Assembly (NCBI GenBank): GCA_017559845.1
Contig: JAFYQQ010000082.1
Span: forward strand, 1-64,000
DNA length: 64,000 bases
Direction: 5' to 3'
Source of the DNA: Bacteroidaceae bacterium
Lineage (GTDB): Bacteria; Bacteroidota; Bacteroidia; Bacteroidales; Bacteroidaceae
The translations under genes were made by a program, and so were the position numbers. This document shows, one piece after another, positions 16,703-25,673 of this stretch; position 1 is the stretch's first letter; each line of letters begins with the position of its first letter. The notes below the pieces were generated by a model that saw only the letters and a program-made list of their open reading frames with translations, did no database searches and was not told where the DNA came from.

Positions 16703-18226
16703 TCATCCTTCATCTGCCTGATATTCCTTACGCAACTCATTGAGTTTCTTGTGTAATTTCTTTTGAATCTTCTTATAATCCGGATGTCCGTAGAGATTGT
16801 GCATTTCAGAAGGGTCTTCCTGGAGGTCATACAATTCCCATGTATCTATGTCATTGTAAAAATGGATCAGCTTGTAACGCTCGGTACGGATGCCATAATG
16901 GCGCTTGACCATGTGTTCGGCCGGATATTCATAGAAATGGTAATACAAGGCATCGCGCCATTTACGCGGACCTTTTTCCTCTTGCAGGAGCGGCACCAAG
17001 GACTGTCCTTGCATATCCTCAGGTATAGGCACACCTGCCATCTGCAGGAATGTGGGGGCATAGTCTATGTTCTGCACCATCTCGTCAATCTGTCCCCTGC
17101 GTTTGTAACCATCGGGCAGACGCATGACAAGGGGTGTGCGCATGCTTTCCTCGTACATGAAACGCTTGTCGAACCATCCGTGTTCGCCCATATAGAAACC
17201 TTGGTCGCTGGTGTAGACCACCAACGTATTGTCCAGCAAGCCCTCAGTGCGGAGATAGTCCATCAGACGGCCCACATTGTCATCCAGACTTCGCGTCACC
17301 TTCGCATAGTCTCGCATAAAACGCTGGTACTTATACTCGGTAAGCGCCTTGCCTGTGGGCTTTGACTTGTAAAAGTCTCTGCTCAGACTGTCATAGAATT
17401 GCCAATAGGTCTGACGCGATTCTGCATCCAGACGATTTGCATAAGCCAGATAGGCGGATGACAGACGGCTGGAATCGCCAGGAAGATATACCTTGTTGTC
17501 ATATATCAGATCCATGTCATGGTTGCTGGCGATGTTCATCTGCTGTTCCTTGGCAGCCTGTCTGCCTTCGTAATCATCCCAGAAATTGTCTGGTAAGGGG
17601 AATGTCACATCCTCATATTCACGAAGATACTTCATTGGCGGGAGCCAGTTTCTATGGCAAGCTTTGTGGTGGACAAAAAGGATGAACGGTTTTTCCTTGT
17701 CACGTTGTTCCAGCCATTTTATACTTTTGTCCGTAATGACATCCGTACAATATCCCTCTTCAACAGAAGATTTTCCATCCTGATGCAGGAAAGTGGGGTT
17801 ATAGTATTCTCCTTGTCCGATAAGGATTTCATAATGATTGAATCCCGTTGGCTGACTTACCAGATGCCACTTTCCGATAAGTGCCGTCTGATAGCCCGCT
17901 TTCTGAAGCAGCTTGGGCATTGTCTGTTGCGAACCGTCAAAGGTGCCATGTTCATTGTTGGTAAAACCATTCTTATGGCTATGCTTGCCCGTAAGCATAC
18001 ACGCACGAGACGGTCCGCTCAAAGAGTTTGCCACAAAACTTTCTGAGAAGAGGACTCCCTCATTGGCTATACGGTCCAAATTGGGCGTTGGCACAGGACT
18101 GTTGCCGTAACATGACATCATCTGAGCCGTATGGTCATCCGTCATGATATAGACGATGTTGGGCCGCTGTTGGGCCGTTGCCTGAACCGCCAATGAAAGA
18201 ACGGGGAGCAAGGAGAATGCCTTCAT
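16703..18226 (-). CDS. secreted S-type sulfatase
   Basis: 507-residue exported sulfatase that removes sulfate esters from a glycan. Signal peptide about 1-19, then PNIVYIMTDDHTAQ (metal ligands D30, D31). The modification site S70-G-P-S-R is the Ser-type motif, so formylglycine must be made by an anaerobic sulfatase-maturating enzyme (anSME), absent from the window. GKWHL carries the further Lys/His residues. The layout resembles S1_11-type N-acetylglucosamine-6-sulfatases, but substrate is not certain. It lies 4 bases after the DUF1080 gene, so the two are translated from one message. Confidence 0.92.
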   Translation of the reverse strand: MKAFSLLPVLSLAVQATAQQRPNIVYIMTDDHTAQMMSCYGNSPVPTPNLDRIANEGVLFSESFVANSLSGPSRACMLTGKHSHKNGFTNNEHGTFDGSQQTMPKLLQKAGYQTALIGKWHLVSQPTGFNHYEILIGQGEYYNPTFLHQDGKSSVEEGYCTDVITDKSIKWLEQRDKEKPFILFVHHKACHRNWLPPMKYLREYEDVTFPLPDNFWDDYEGRQAAKEQQMNIASNHDMDLIYDNKVYLPGDSSRLSSAYLAYANRLDAESRQTYWQFYDSLSRDFYKSKPTGKALTEYKYQRFMRDYAKVTRSLDDNVGRLMDYLRTEGLLDNTLVVYTSDQGFYMGEHGWFDKRFMYEESMRTPLVMRLPDGYKRRGQIDEMVQNIDYAPTFLQMAGVPIPEDMQGQSLVPLLQEEKGPRKWRDALYYHFYEYPAEHMVKRHYGIRTERYKLIHFYNDIDTWELYDLQEDPSEMHNLYGHPDYKKIQKKLHKKLNELRKEYQADEG

Positions 18227-18230
18227 CCTA

Positions 18231-18983
18231 CTACAGCTCTTTTATCTTTATATTCTTGAACCAGACTTCATTGCCATGGTCCTGAAGGAGAATGCGACCT
18301 TCCTTCAAGTTACCGAAATTGGGCCATTTCTGGTACTTGCTGTATGCCACCAATGCATTCCACTGCTGGCTGTTGCGGCTATACTTTACCATAAGCTCGC
18401 CATTAAGCCAATGCTCCACATCATTTCCGTTGACAATAATGGTGGCGGTATTGAATTCGCCAATCTTGAAAGGTTTCTTATCGGGAGCAGGAATGAGGTC
18501 GTACAAGGAAGCAAGCTTGCGGTTACCCTTGACTCCCAACTTGGCATCGGGATGACGCTCATCGTCCAGAATCTGGAACTCACAACCGATGGCACTGCCT
18601 TCGCCCTTGTTCAGGTCCGGATCCACGAAATACTTGATTCCGCTATTGGCTCCTTCTGTTATCTTGAAGTCAACCTTAAGGATAAAGTTCGCATACTTCT
18701 TTTCTGTCACAATGTCTCCGCCATTGGTGCTTTCGCCACCATCAGAAGGCAAAACCTTTAAAATGCCGTTCTGGATTACCCAACCTTTCTCGGGAAAGGT
18801 CTGGATTTTTGCTCCACGCCATCCCTTGGTTGTTTTTCCGTCCCACAACAGTTCCCAACCTTCACGCTGTTCCTGTTCTGTGAGCAGATTATCACCTCGT
18901 CCATTCGCTTCAGATGGTGCACATGCCATCAATGCCATAAAGGCGACAGAGATTCTGGCATATTTGAATAGATTATTCTTCAT
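18231..18983 (-). CDS. DUF1080 / 3-keto-disaccharide hydrolase-type lipoprotein
   Basis: 250 residues. The N-terminus ends in FMALMAC, a lipoprotein signal. Then comes the concanavalin-like DUF1080 fold: [46 protein letters not shown] and the closing strand [12 protein letters not shown]. Members of this family have been shown to cleave 3-keto-glycosides formed by partner Gfo/Idh/MocA oxidoreductases. Such an oxidoreductase gene lies 12 bases upstream, which supports the same role here. Likely site: periplasm, membrane anchored. Confidence 0.88.
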   Translation of the reverse strand: MKNNLFKYARISVAFMALMACAPSEANGRGDNLLTEQEQREGWELLWDGKTTKGWRGAKIQTFPEKGWVIQNGILKVLPSDGGESTNGGDIVTEKKYANFILKVDFKITEGANSGIKYFVDPDLNKGEGSAIGCEFQILDDERHPDAKLGVKGNRKLASLYDLIPAPDKKPFKIGEFNTATIIVNGNDVEHWLNGELMVKYSRNSQQWNALVAYSKYQKWPNFGNLKEGRILLQDHGNEVWFKNIKIKEL

Positions 18984-18995
18984 GACGCCAACAGA

Positions 18996-20423
18996 TTAAA
19001 TTTTATAGAAATCTTCCCAACCACGTCTGGGGGGCATACCGGCCAGCATAGAATTGGCAAAGTCATTATTGGTAAAGACTTTGTTGCGGGGATCGAAGAA
19101 CAATTGGGTGTTGAGTCTTTGTGCGATTACGCCCAAACAGAACACCTGACTCAGCACACCATTGATCTCGAAGGGAGATCGAGTCTTTTCAACACCTTGG
19201 CAAGCACGGAGGAAGTTCACATAGTGGTTGCTGGGGCTCTTGGGCACCTTGGGCAGTTTGTCCTTCATTTCCTCGGCTTTCTCCTTGGGAATAATGCTCA
19301 AAGTGCTGCCATGACTTGCGCCCTTGAAGATAAGATCCTTGCTGTAAATGATCTTTCCGGGATTAATCTTCTGTTTGGTGTATTCGCCCTGATTGCTGGC
19401 TGGGATGTCTGCACCAAGTTCGCTTTCGCCATATCCTGCGGGCAGAGGAGGAAGATTGTCCACACCATCGTACCAAGTCACATCGCAGGGAGGCATGTTG
19501 CCACGCGCGCCAAAGCGGAACAGGATGGTACTGCTATAGGGATAGAAGAATTCATTGTGCTCGTTGGCATAAAGCATGTTGATTTCGTAAGGAAGGCCCA
19601 ACTGCAGGAACTCATGAACCGTATCAAGGATGTGTGCACCCCAGTCGCCCAATGCGCCCATACCAAAATCGTACCAGCTACGCCAGTCGCCCTGATGATA
19701 GAGCTTGCTGTAATTATGGTATCTTACGCCACCATGCCATGTGTCATAGTCCATATTCTTGGGAATCTCATCCCCTTCGGGCATCTTAATCATGTCTGGA
19801 TCATAAGCATGCCAACGACGGCCATTGTTCATGTGAGCGGTAACGGCTGTGACGTCCTTGATGATACCAGCCTCCATCCAAGCCTTGAACTGGAAATAGT
19901 TCGCCTCGGAGTGACCTTGGTTGCCCACCTGTGTGGCCACATTCGGGTTGCGACGTGCCATTTCCATCAGAAGTTCCGCTTCCTGGAAGGTACGGATCAT
20001 GGGCTTCTCCAGATAAATGTGCTTCTTATACTTCAAAGCCATCATGGCTACAAAGAAATGGATATGGTCGGGCACACTGGCAGCCACTGCATCAAAATGG
20101 TCGGCATATTCTTCAAAAAGCTTGCGGAAATCGCGGAAACGCTTTGCGTTGGGATACATATTCAAGACCTTTTGGCACTGTTTGCCGTCAAGATCCACAT
20201 CACAAAGGGCTACCACATCCACCATATTTGTCTTTGCGAACTCATTGATGTTCTGTTCACCACGGTTACCGATTCCAATATAGGCAATCTTTACTTTTTC
20301 AGTCTTTGCTGATGCGGTTTGGGCAGAAGTCATTGTATTGGCAAAAACATTTTGAACCGGATTGAGAGCCAAACCTGCAGTGGTCAGTCCCATTCCTTTT
20401 AGAAAATCTCTTCTTGTAGACAT
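18996..20423 (-). CDS. Tat-exported Gfo/Idh/MocA oxidoreductase
   Basis: 475 residues. The twin-arginine signal STRRDFLKGMGLTTAGLAL means export folded with bound NAD. Rossmann motif YIGIGNRG (48-55), catalytic EKP (K140), and a C-terminal substrate domain with WHGGVRYHNYSK and DWGAHILDTVHEFL. Such enzymes oxidise and re-reduce sugar carbons, commonly C3; GH109-like enzymes share the fold. It heads the run with the DUF1080 protein and sulfatase. The promoter is unclear: the nearest -7-like sequence on the minus strand is TTCCTTTG near 20475-20468, which lacks the TA. Confidence 0.9.
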   Translation of the reverse strand: MSTRRDFLKGMGLTTAGLALNPVQNVFANTMTSAQTASAKTEKVKIAYIGIGNRGEQNINEFAKTNMVDVVALCDVDLDGKQCQKVLNMYPNAKRFRDFRKLFEEYADHFDAVAASVPDHIHFFVAMMALKYKKHIYLEKPMIRTFQEAELLMEMARRNPNVATQVGNQGHSEANYFQFKAWMEAGIIKDVTAVTAHMNNGRRWHAYDPDMIKMPEGDEIPKNMDYDTWHGGVRYHNYSKLYHQGDWRSWYDFGMGALGDWGAHILDTVHEFLQLGLPYEINMLYANEHNEFFYPYSSTILFRFGARGNMPPCDVTWYDGVDNLPPLPAGYGESELGADIPASNQGEYTKQKINPGKIIYSKDLIFKGASHGSTLSIIPKEKAEEMKDKLPKVPKSPSNHYVNFLRACQGVEKTRSPFEINGVLSQVFCLGVIAQRLNTQLFFDPRNKVFTNNDFANSMLAGMPPRRGWEDFYKI

Positions 20424-20528
20424 AATATAATAAGGTATAAATTCGTGTTAATTTGTCAATCTCATTGCAAAGGAAACAATTTATAACCAAAAAAACAAAA
20501 TTATGTATCATTTTCTTACATTTTTACC

Positions 20529-20536
20529 TATCTTTG
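20529..20536 (+). promoter_or_regulatory. -7 promoter element of the esterase gene
   Basis: TATCTTTG at 20529-20536, 22 bases before the ATG. The -33 element is weak, so strength or regulation is uncertain. Confidence 0.5.
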
Positions 20537-20558
20537 CAACACAAATCAATTAACAAAG

Positions 20559-21404
20559 ATGAAAACAAGACATTTATTAACCATTGCAGTTTTGATTTCT
20601 GCATTTTTCAGTGCCAATGCGCAACGCATAGACACAATCAAGGTTCACAGCGCTTCAATGGAACGTGATGTGGATAACATCGTAGTCACACCGGAACAAT
20701 ACAACGACGGCTATGCTTTTCCTGTAGTGTATCTGCTTCATGGACACGGAGACGACCATACAAAATGGGTGGGCCACACACAGCCCAGGCTCCCCGAACT
20801 GGCAAATCAATATGGTATCATATTTGTATGCCCCGACGGAGACACGTCCTGGTATTTCGATAGCTACCTCAACCCTAAGGTACGTTTCGAAACTTACATT
20901 AGCAATGAACTTGTCAGCTATATCGACAAGCATTATAAGACCATTGCCAACCCTGGTGCAAGAGCAATTACCGGTTTCAGCATGGGTGGACATGGCGCAC
21001 TTTGGAACGCATTCCGCCATCCGGACGTCTTTGGTGCATGCGGAAGCCTAAGTGGTGGCGTTGATTTCAGGGCGTTCCCAAACAACTGGCACATCAAAGA
21101 CCATCTTGGCGAACAGAAGGACAACGTGGAACGATGGAATCAAAGCACCGCTCTCAGCCAAATTGACAAAATTAAACCAGGCCAATCCATTGCCATCGAT
21201 TGTGGTACCGATGATTTCTTCTACCCCTGCAATGTGGCATTGCACGAGGCATTGTTGGAGAAAAAGATTCCACATGACTACACCATACGTCCCGGTGGGC
21301 ACAACCATGCATATTGGGGAAACGCCATTCTCTACCAATTGATATTCTTTACCGAACACTTCAAACGCCATACTACAATGGCAGAAGCACAGACTAAAAG
21401 ATGA
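20559..21404 (+). CDS. secreted CE1/esterase D-type serine esterase
   Basis: 281-residue alpha/beta hydrolase with signal peptide MKTRHLLTIAVLISAFFSANA. The nucleophile S141 is in GFSMGG, the acid is probably in IDCGTDDFF, and the His is in RPGGHNHAYW near 248. The oxyanion segment is YLLHGHGDDH. The layout matches acetylxylan/feruloyl-type CE1 esterases and S-formylglutathione hydrolases; secretion favours a glycan ester substrate. It is divergent from the oxidoreductase/sulfatase run and could belong to the same substrate system. Confidence 0.85.
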   Translation: MKTRHLLTIAVLISAFFSANAQRIDTIKVHSASMERDVDNIVVTPEQYNDGYAFPVVYLLHGHGDDHTKWVGHTQPRLPELANQYGIIFVCPDGDTSWYFDSYLNPKVRFETYISNELVSYIDKHYKTIANPGARAITGFSMGGHGALWNAFRHPDVFGACGSLSGGVDFRAFPNNWHIKDHLGEQKDNVERWNQSTALSQIDKIKPGQSIAIDCGTDDFFYPCNVALHEALLEKKIPHDYTIRPGGHNHAYWGNAILYQLIFFTEHFKRHTTMAEAQTKR

Positions 21405-21471
21405 AATAGCCTTTATGCCAAGTAATTTCAAGACATAACCTTGAATATTGCCATATCGGTTTAACAAAAAC

Positions 21472-21502
21472 TTGGGTTTTTCATCATTTTTTCATACCTT
21501 TG
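21472..21502 (+). promoter_or_regulatory. promoter of the glycosyltransferase gene
   Basis: TTG at 21472-21474 and TACCTTTG at 21495-21502, with 20 bases between. The ATG is 38 bases downstream. Confidence 0.7.
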
Positions 21503-21539
21503 TGCAACTTTTAAAAAGTTCAAACAAGAAACATCAATA

Positions 21540-22325
21540 ATGCAACAGGAATTAGTATCGGTCATCATGCCTTCATATAACGCCAGCAAATACATTGGCG
21601 AAAGCATTGATTGTATACTTAACCAAACCTACCCCCATCTGGAGCTTCTTATCACGGACGACCATTCCACAGACTCAGAAACGCTTGAGCTTCTCAAATC
21701 CTATGAGAAGAAGGATCCGCGCGTCAAGATTTTCCTGATGCCGGAAAACAACGGAGCCGGGTTTGCACGCAACAACTCCATCCGCGAAGCAAAAGGAAGA
21801 TATATCGCATTCTGCGACAGCGATGACAAATGGTTCCCGGAAAAGTTGCAAAAGCAGTTGGATTACATGAAAAACCATAATGACTGTTGTCTGTGTTTTT
21901 CTTCCTATTTGGTGTGCGATGCATCAGGACAGCACAAAGGCATTGTCATTGCCCCATCACGCCTTACACTAACAGAGCTGAAGCATGACAACAAGATTGG
22001 TTGCCTAACTGCGATTTACGACACCAAACCCTATGGAAAGTTTTACATGCCTACCATCCGCAAACGACAGGATTGGGCTTTGTTCCTCAATATCATGAAG
22101 AAGTGCCATGTGGCATACGGTATGGTGGAGCCTCTGGCATACTATCGTAAAACTCCGGAAGGACTGAGCCGGAAGAAGTTCAAGCTCATCAACTACAATG
22201 CCAAGGTATATCAGCATGTATTCGGTTACTCGATACTATGCAGTTACCTTTATCTCATATTTATTTTCCTCCCTACTTATTTTACAAAAAAAGTTGTCAA
22301 TTGGATTGCCAATATACGTAGATAA
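21540..22325 (+). CDS. family 2 glycosyltransferase
   Basis: 261-residue inverting transferase of the GT-A fold that moves a sugar from a nucleotide sugar to a surface glycan. VSVIMPSYNASKYIGESI opens the nucleotide-binding domain, DDHSTD follows, and the DxD-type metal site is FCDSDD (D93, D95). The C-terminus is hydrophobic and basic, suggesting membrane association. Substrate unknown. It stands alone with its own promoter rather than inside a polysaccharide cluster. Confidence 0.9.
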   Translation: MQQELVSVIMPSYNASKYIGESIDCILNQTYPHLELLITDDHSTDSETLELLKSYEKKDPRVKIFLMPENNGAGFARNNSIREAKGRYIAFCDSDDKWFPEKLQKQLDYMKNHNDCCLCFSSYLVCDASGQHKGIVIAPSRLTLTELKHDNKIGCLTAIYDTKPYGKFYMPTIRKRQDWALFLNIMKKCHVAYGMVEPLAYYRKTPEGLSRKKFKLINYNAKVYQHVFGYSILCSYLYLIFIFLPTYFTKKVVNWIANIRR

Positions 22326-22465
22326 GTAGCCTAACCCTTTTAGAATATATGCAAAATCATGTCCCGCTCCGTAAAGTTTTTCGTAACACATTCGTTACAA
22401 ATCCGTTACGGACACATATTTGCATGTATATACTTTCGCAAACCATATTTTTAAAACAATAAACA

Positions 22466-24148
22466 ATGGACACATTTATTAACCTTTTGAGCCTAATCGG
22501 CTCGCTGGCTCTCTTCCTGTATGGAATGAAAATAATGAGCGAGGGCCTTGAGAAATTTGCGGGTGACCGCCTAAGAGGCATTTTGTCTTCCATGACACGC
22601 AATAGAGTCATGGGTGTGTTTACAGGTATTTTAATCACCGCACTTATTCAAAGTTCCAGCGCCACAACGGTTATGGTAGTCAGCTTTGTCAATGCCGGAC
22701 TGATGACTTTGGTGCAAAGTATCGGAGTCATTATGGGTGCGAATATTGGTACAACCGTAACCGCATGGATTATCTCTGCCATTGGATTCAAAGTTAATAT
22801 TGCAGCCTTTGCCCTTCCTCTTTTGGCTATTGGCATCCCCCTTATATTCAGCGGAAAAAGTAAGCGGAAGAGTATTGGTGAATTCATTTTCGGATTTTCA
22901 TTCCTATTTATGGGACTCAGCTATTTGCAGAAAAACGCCGAGGCGTTGCAGATTGGCGACATCGTTGCTAACCTATTGGCCGGATGGGCCGGCAACGGAG
23001 GATTCCTCACCATTCTGCTCTTTGTTTTTGTAGGCGCATTCACCACCATGATTGTCCAGGCATCCGCAGCCACAATGGCTGTAACGCTCATGTTGTTCAA
23101 CATGAATATCCCTGGATTTGGCTTTGAGTTGGCTGCCGCCTTGGCCATGGGACAGAATATCGGCACCACCATCACCGCTTTCCTGGCTTCACTTACCGCC
23201 AACACACAAGCTCGCCGTGCTGCGTTGGCCCACATGTTCTTCAACGTGTTCGGTGTTGTTGTAATCCTGCTCATATTCCAACCATTCTGCGATGGTGTCA
23301 CTTGGTTTGTCGAAAACGTAATGCACGCTGGAAACAACGACCTGTTCAGACTGTCTGCATTCCACTCTGCATTCAACATTTTCAACACCTTGACGCTAAT
23401 TTGGTTTGTTAAACAGATTGAGCGTTTCGTATGCTACATTCTCCCACAGAAAGAACAGGACGAAGAATATCGTCTCCAATACATTTCCGGCGGTCTGCTC
23501 AGCACTGCAGAGCTCTCTATCCTTGAGGCACAAAAGGAAATCAACGTTTTTGCAGAACGTTGCCAGCGCATGTTTGGTTTCATCCGCGACCTACTGAATA
23601 CCGAAAAGAATGAAGATTTTGTGAAATTATATAGCCGTATTGAAAAATACGAAGAGATTACAGACAGAATGGAACTGGAGATTGCCAACTACCTTAACCA
23701 AGTAAGCGAAGGCCGGTTGTCGAGCGACTCTAAAACCAAAATACAGAACATGCTGCGACAAGTAGATGAACTTGAAAGCATCGGAGATTGCTGTTTCAAT
23801 CTAGGACGTACACTTAGCCGAAAACGTCAGTATTCACAAGAAGACTTTACGGATGAGCAGAAAGCCCACCTCCAGAACATGATCAGTCTGGTTGAGGAGT
23901 CTCTGAACGAGATGGTTGTAGTAGTTGCCAACAGCGAGCAGCAGAAAACCATCCCCTCTAAGGCATATAATCTGGAACATGAGATCAACAATTTCCGTTC
24001 TCAACTGAAGAACCAAAACATACAGGATGTCAACAATCATCTGTACAGTTACCAGATTGGCGTCTTCTATACAGACCTCATTTCTCAATGCGAGAAACTC
24101 GGTGACTATGTTCTTAACGTAATCCAGGCCACCTGTGGCCGTCAATAA
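22466..24148 (+). CDS. Na/Pi cotransporter family protein with PhoU-like tail
   Basis: 560 residues. About 310 N-terminal residues form two inverted membrane repeats, each with the NptA/Na-Pi signature (QSSSATTVMVVSFVNAGLM and VQASAATMAVTLMLF, with GANIGTTVTA and GQNIGTTITA). The last 200 residues are helical and PhoU-like. It would import phosphate driven by sodium, with the PhoU domain modulating flux. The same layout is seen in YjbB. The cupin gene follows within a few bases and may be co-transcribed. Confidence 0.92.
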   Translation: MDTFINLLSLIGSLALFLYGMKIMSEGLEKFAGDRLRGILSSMTRNRVMGVFTGILITALIQSSSATTVMVVSFVNAGLMTLVQSIGVIMGANIGTTVTAWIISAIGFKVNIAAFALPLLAIGIPLIFSGKSKRKSIGEFIFGFSFLFMGLSYLQKNAEALQIGDIVANLLAGWAGNGGFLTILLFVFVGAFTTMIVQASAATMAVTLMLFNMNIPGFGFELAAALAMGQNIGTTITAFLASLTANTQARRAALAHMFFNVFGVVVILLIFQPFCDGVTWFVENVMHAGNNDLFRLSAFHSAFNIFNTLTLIWFVKQIERFVCYILPQKEQDEEYRLQYISGGLLSTAELSILEAQKEINVFAERCQRMFGFIRDLLNTEKNEDFVKLYSRIEKYEEITDRMELEIANYLNQVSEGRLSSDSKTKIQNMLRQVDELESIGDCCFNLGRTLSRKRQYSQEDFTDEQKAHLQNMISLVEESLNEMVVVVANSEQQKTIPSKAYNLEHEINNFRSQLKNQNIQDVNNHLYSYQIGVFYTDLISQCEKLGDYVLNVIQATCGRQ

Positions 24149-24159
24149 TCGTGCCAACC

Positions 24160-24561
24160 ATGAGATTTGACAAGAAACTTTTGGATGATTTGACCAGACA
24201 GGCAAAAGAGAATCCCCGTCTCAGGCAAAATCTGGACTTGCGAACCTCTCCTGCCGACACATCCCAACGTATGTTAAATGCCTTGGAGCCAGAAACTGTT
24301 GTGCCAATACACCGACACAACACCACCACTGAAACCGTGGCCGTAATACGTGGAAAAATAAAGCAGTGCATGTATGACAACGACGGCAATGAGATTGAAA
24401 CATTCATCGCTGGGCCAGGCGAAGATTGCGTGGGTTTCAGTGTTCCCGTAGGAGTATGGCACAGAAGCATAAGTCTGGAAAGCGGGACTGTCATTCTGGA
24501 ATCAAAGGACGGAGCGTTCACTCCCATCAGCAAAGAGGACATTCTAGAACCCCAAAATTGA
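24160..24561 (+). CDS. WbuC-type cupin metalloprotein
   Basis: About 134 residues from the ATG at 24160; an in-frame GTG at 24151, three codons earlier, is an alternative start. The single cupin barrel keeps the metal ligands HRHNTTTETVAVIRG and the later PVGVWHRSISLESGT. WbuC proteins are found near surface polysaccharide genes but their reaction is not defined. It starts 11 bases after the Na/Pi symporter stop, so is probably read through from it. A hairpin terminator follows. Confidence 0.85.
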   Translation: MRFDKKLLDDLTRQAKENPRLRQNLDLRTSPADTSQRMLNALEPETVVPIHRHNTTTETVAVIRGKIKQCMYDNDGNEIETFIAGPGEDCVGFSVPVGVWHRSISLESGTVILESKDGAFTPISKEDILEPQN

Positions 24562-24579
24562 TAATTGATAATTGATAAA

Positions 24580-24614
24580 GGATGCAGAGAACAAACAACC
24601 ATTTCTCTGCATCC
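24580..24614 (+). terminator. hairpin after the cupin gene
   Basis: A perfect 11-base stem GGATGCAGAGA / TCTCTGCATCC, preceded by three direct copies of AATTGAT. It has only a weak T-rich tail. It separates the cupin gene from the next lipoprotein gene. Confidence 0.65.
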
Positions 24615-24641
24615 TCACTTTATACCTACAATCTTTTTACA

Positions 24642-25640
24642 ATGAAAACTACTGCAACACTTTTCCTCTCCCTTATCCTGCTAACCAACTGTGGCATGAT
24701 GAAAAACTCTGCCGAAAAGGCGTCACTCCTGACACCGGAAATAGTTTTGGCACATCTTCATAACGGGAAAGCCAAGAAAGTGATAATAGACAGCGATACA
24801 TACAACGAGATGGATGACCAGTATGCTGTTGCCTATGCACTTGGAAATCCTAATATGGAAGTCATTTCCATCAATGCGGCTCCTTTTCATAATGACCGTA
24901 GCACAAGCTATGAGGACGGTATGGAAAAAAGTTATCATGAAATTATGCGAGTGTTAAAGGTTTGCGGTAAAGATAGGAATGATTATCCTGTGTGGAAAGG
25001 GTCTCCGAAACGAATTGGCGAATCATCCGGTTTTACCCCTGTGGCTAGTCCAGCGGCAGAGAACATCATACGCCTGGCCAAAAAAGCCAAAGAACCGATC
25101 TATGTGCTATGCCTGGGTGCTGCCACTAATGTTGCCTCTGCTGTTCTGATGGAACCGTCCATCAGAAACAAAATTGTTGTGGTATGGTTAGGTACAAATT
25201 TCTCCGATGCCGGCCATCAGGGCGAGTTCAATCTGGTACAAGACTACCGTGCTGGGCAAATACTTTTAAACTCAAAGGTTCCATTGGTATTACTGCCCGC
25301 ATCTGGCAAAGACAACAAAGGCACACAAGTGCTCAGTGTGGACCAAGAAGAAGTCAAAAACATTAAAGGCAATAGTAATGCCGCACTCTTTTTCCGTGAG
25401 CGACTGCCACACGAATTCAAACAAACCACTGGAAACTGGTGGCATATCCTTTGGGACATTGCAGCCCCTGGCCTCGTGTCGTGTCCCGATGCTTTTGAAT
25501 TGGAGATTATTCCATCTCCAGTCTTAACAGAAGAGAGAAATCTTGTTGAGGATCATACCCGGCACAAAATTATTCGCATGAAACGCGTTGATCCTAAAAT
25601 TATTCGCGCTGATGCATTCCGAAGCATCAGCGCATTATAG
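24642..25640 (+). CDS. inosine-uridine nucleoside hydrolase-like lipoprotein
   Basis: The ATG at 24642 gives MKTTATLFLSLILLTNCG, a lipoprotein-type signal (Cys17). An earlier in-frame ATG would place 20 polar residues before it and run through the hairpin. The 332-residue protein has a nucleoside hydrolase core: VIIDSDTYNEMDDQYAVAYAL, the calcium/ribose Asp cluster in variant form (usual DTDxGxDD), plus YVLCLGAATNVASA and EFNLVQDYRAG. It would split ribonucleosides, or a related N-glycoside, outside the inner membrane. Substrate uncertain because the Asp motif is altered. Confidence 0.83.
   Translation: MKTTATLFLSLILLTNCGMMKNSAEKASLLTPEIVLAHLHNGKAKKVIIDSDTYNEMDDQYAVAYALGNPNMEVISINAAPFHNDRSTSYEDGMEKSYHEIMRVLKVCGKDRNDYPVWKGSPKRIGESSGFTPVASPAAENIIRLAKKAKEPIYVLCLGAATNVASAVLMEPSIRNKIVVVWLGTNFSDAGHQGEFNLVQDYRAGQILLNSKVPLVLLPASGKDNKGTQVLSVDQEEVKNIKGNSNAALFFRERLPHEFKQTTGNWWHILWDIAAPGLVSCPDAFELEIIPSPVLTEERNLVEDHTRHKIIRMKRVDPKIIRADAFRSISAL
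25606..25633 (+). terminator. hairpin overlapping the nucleoside hydrolase 3' end
   Basis: A perfect 10-base stem GCGCTGATGC / GCATCAGCGC with an 8-base loop lies inside the last codons of the gene. There is no T-run, so it may be an RNA stabiliser or barrier between convergent genes rather than a classical terminator. Confidence 0.5.
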
Positions 25641-25673
25641 GGGATGTTCTGAAAGGATGTTTTAGAAACACTA

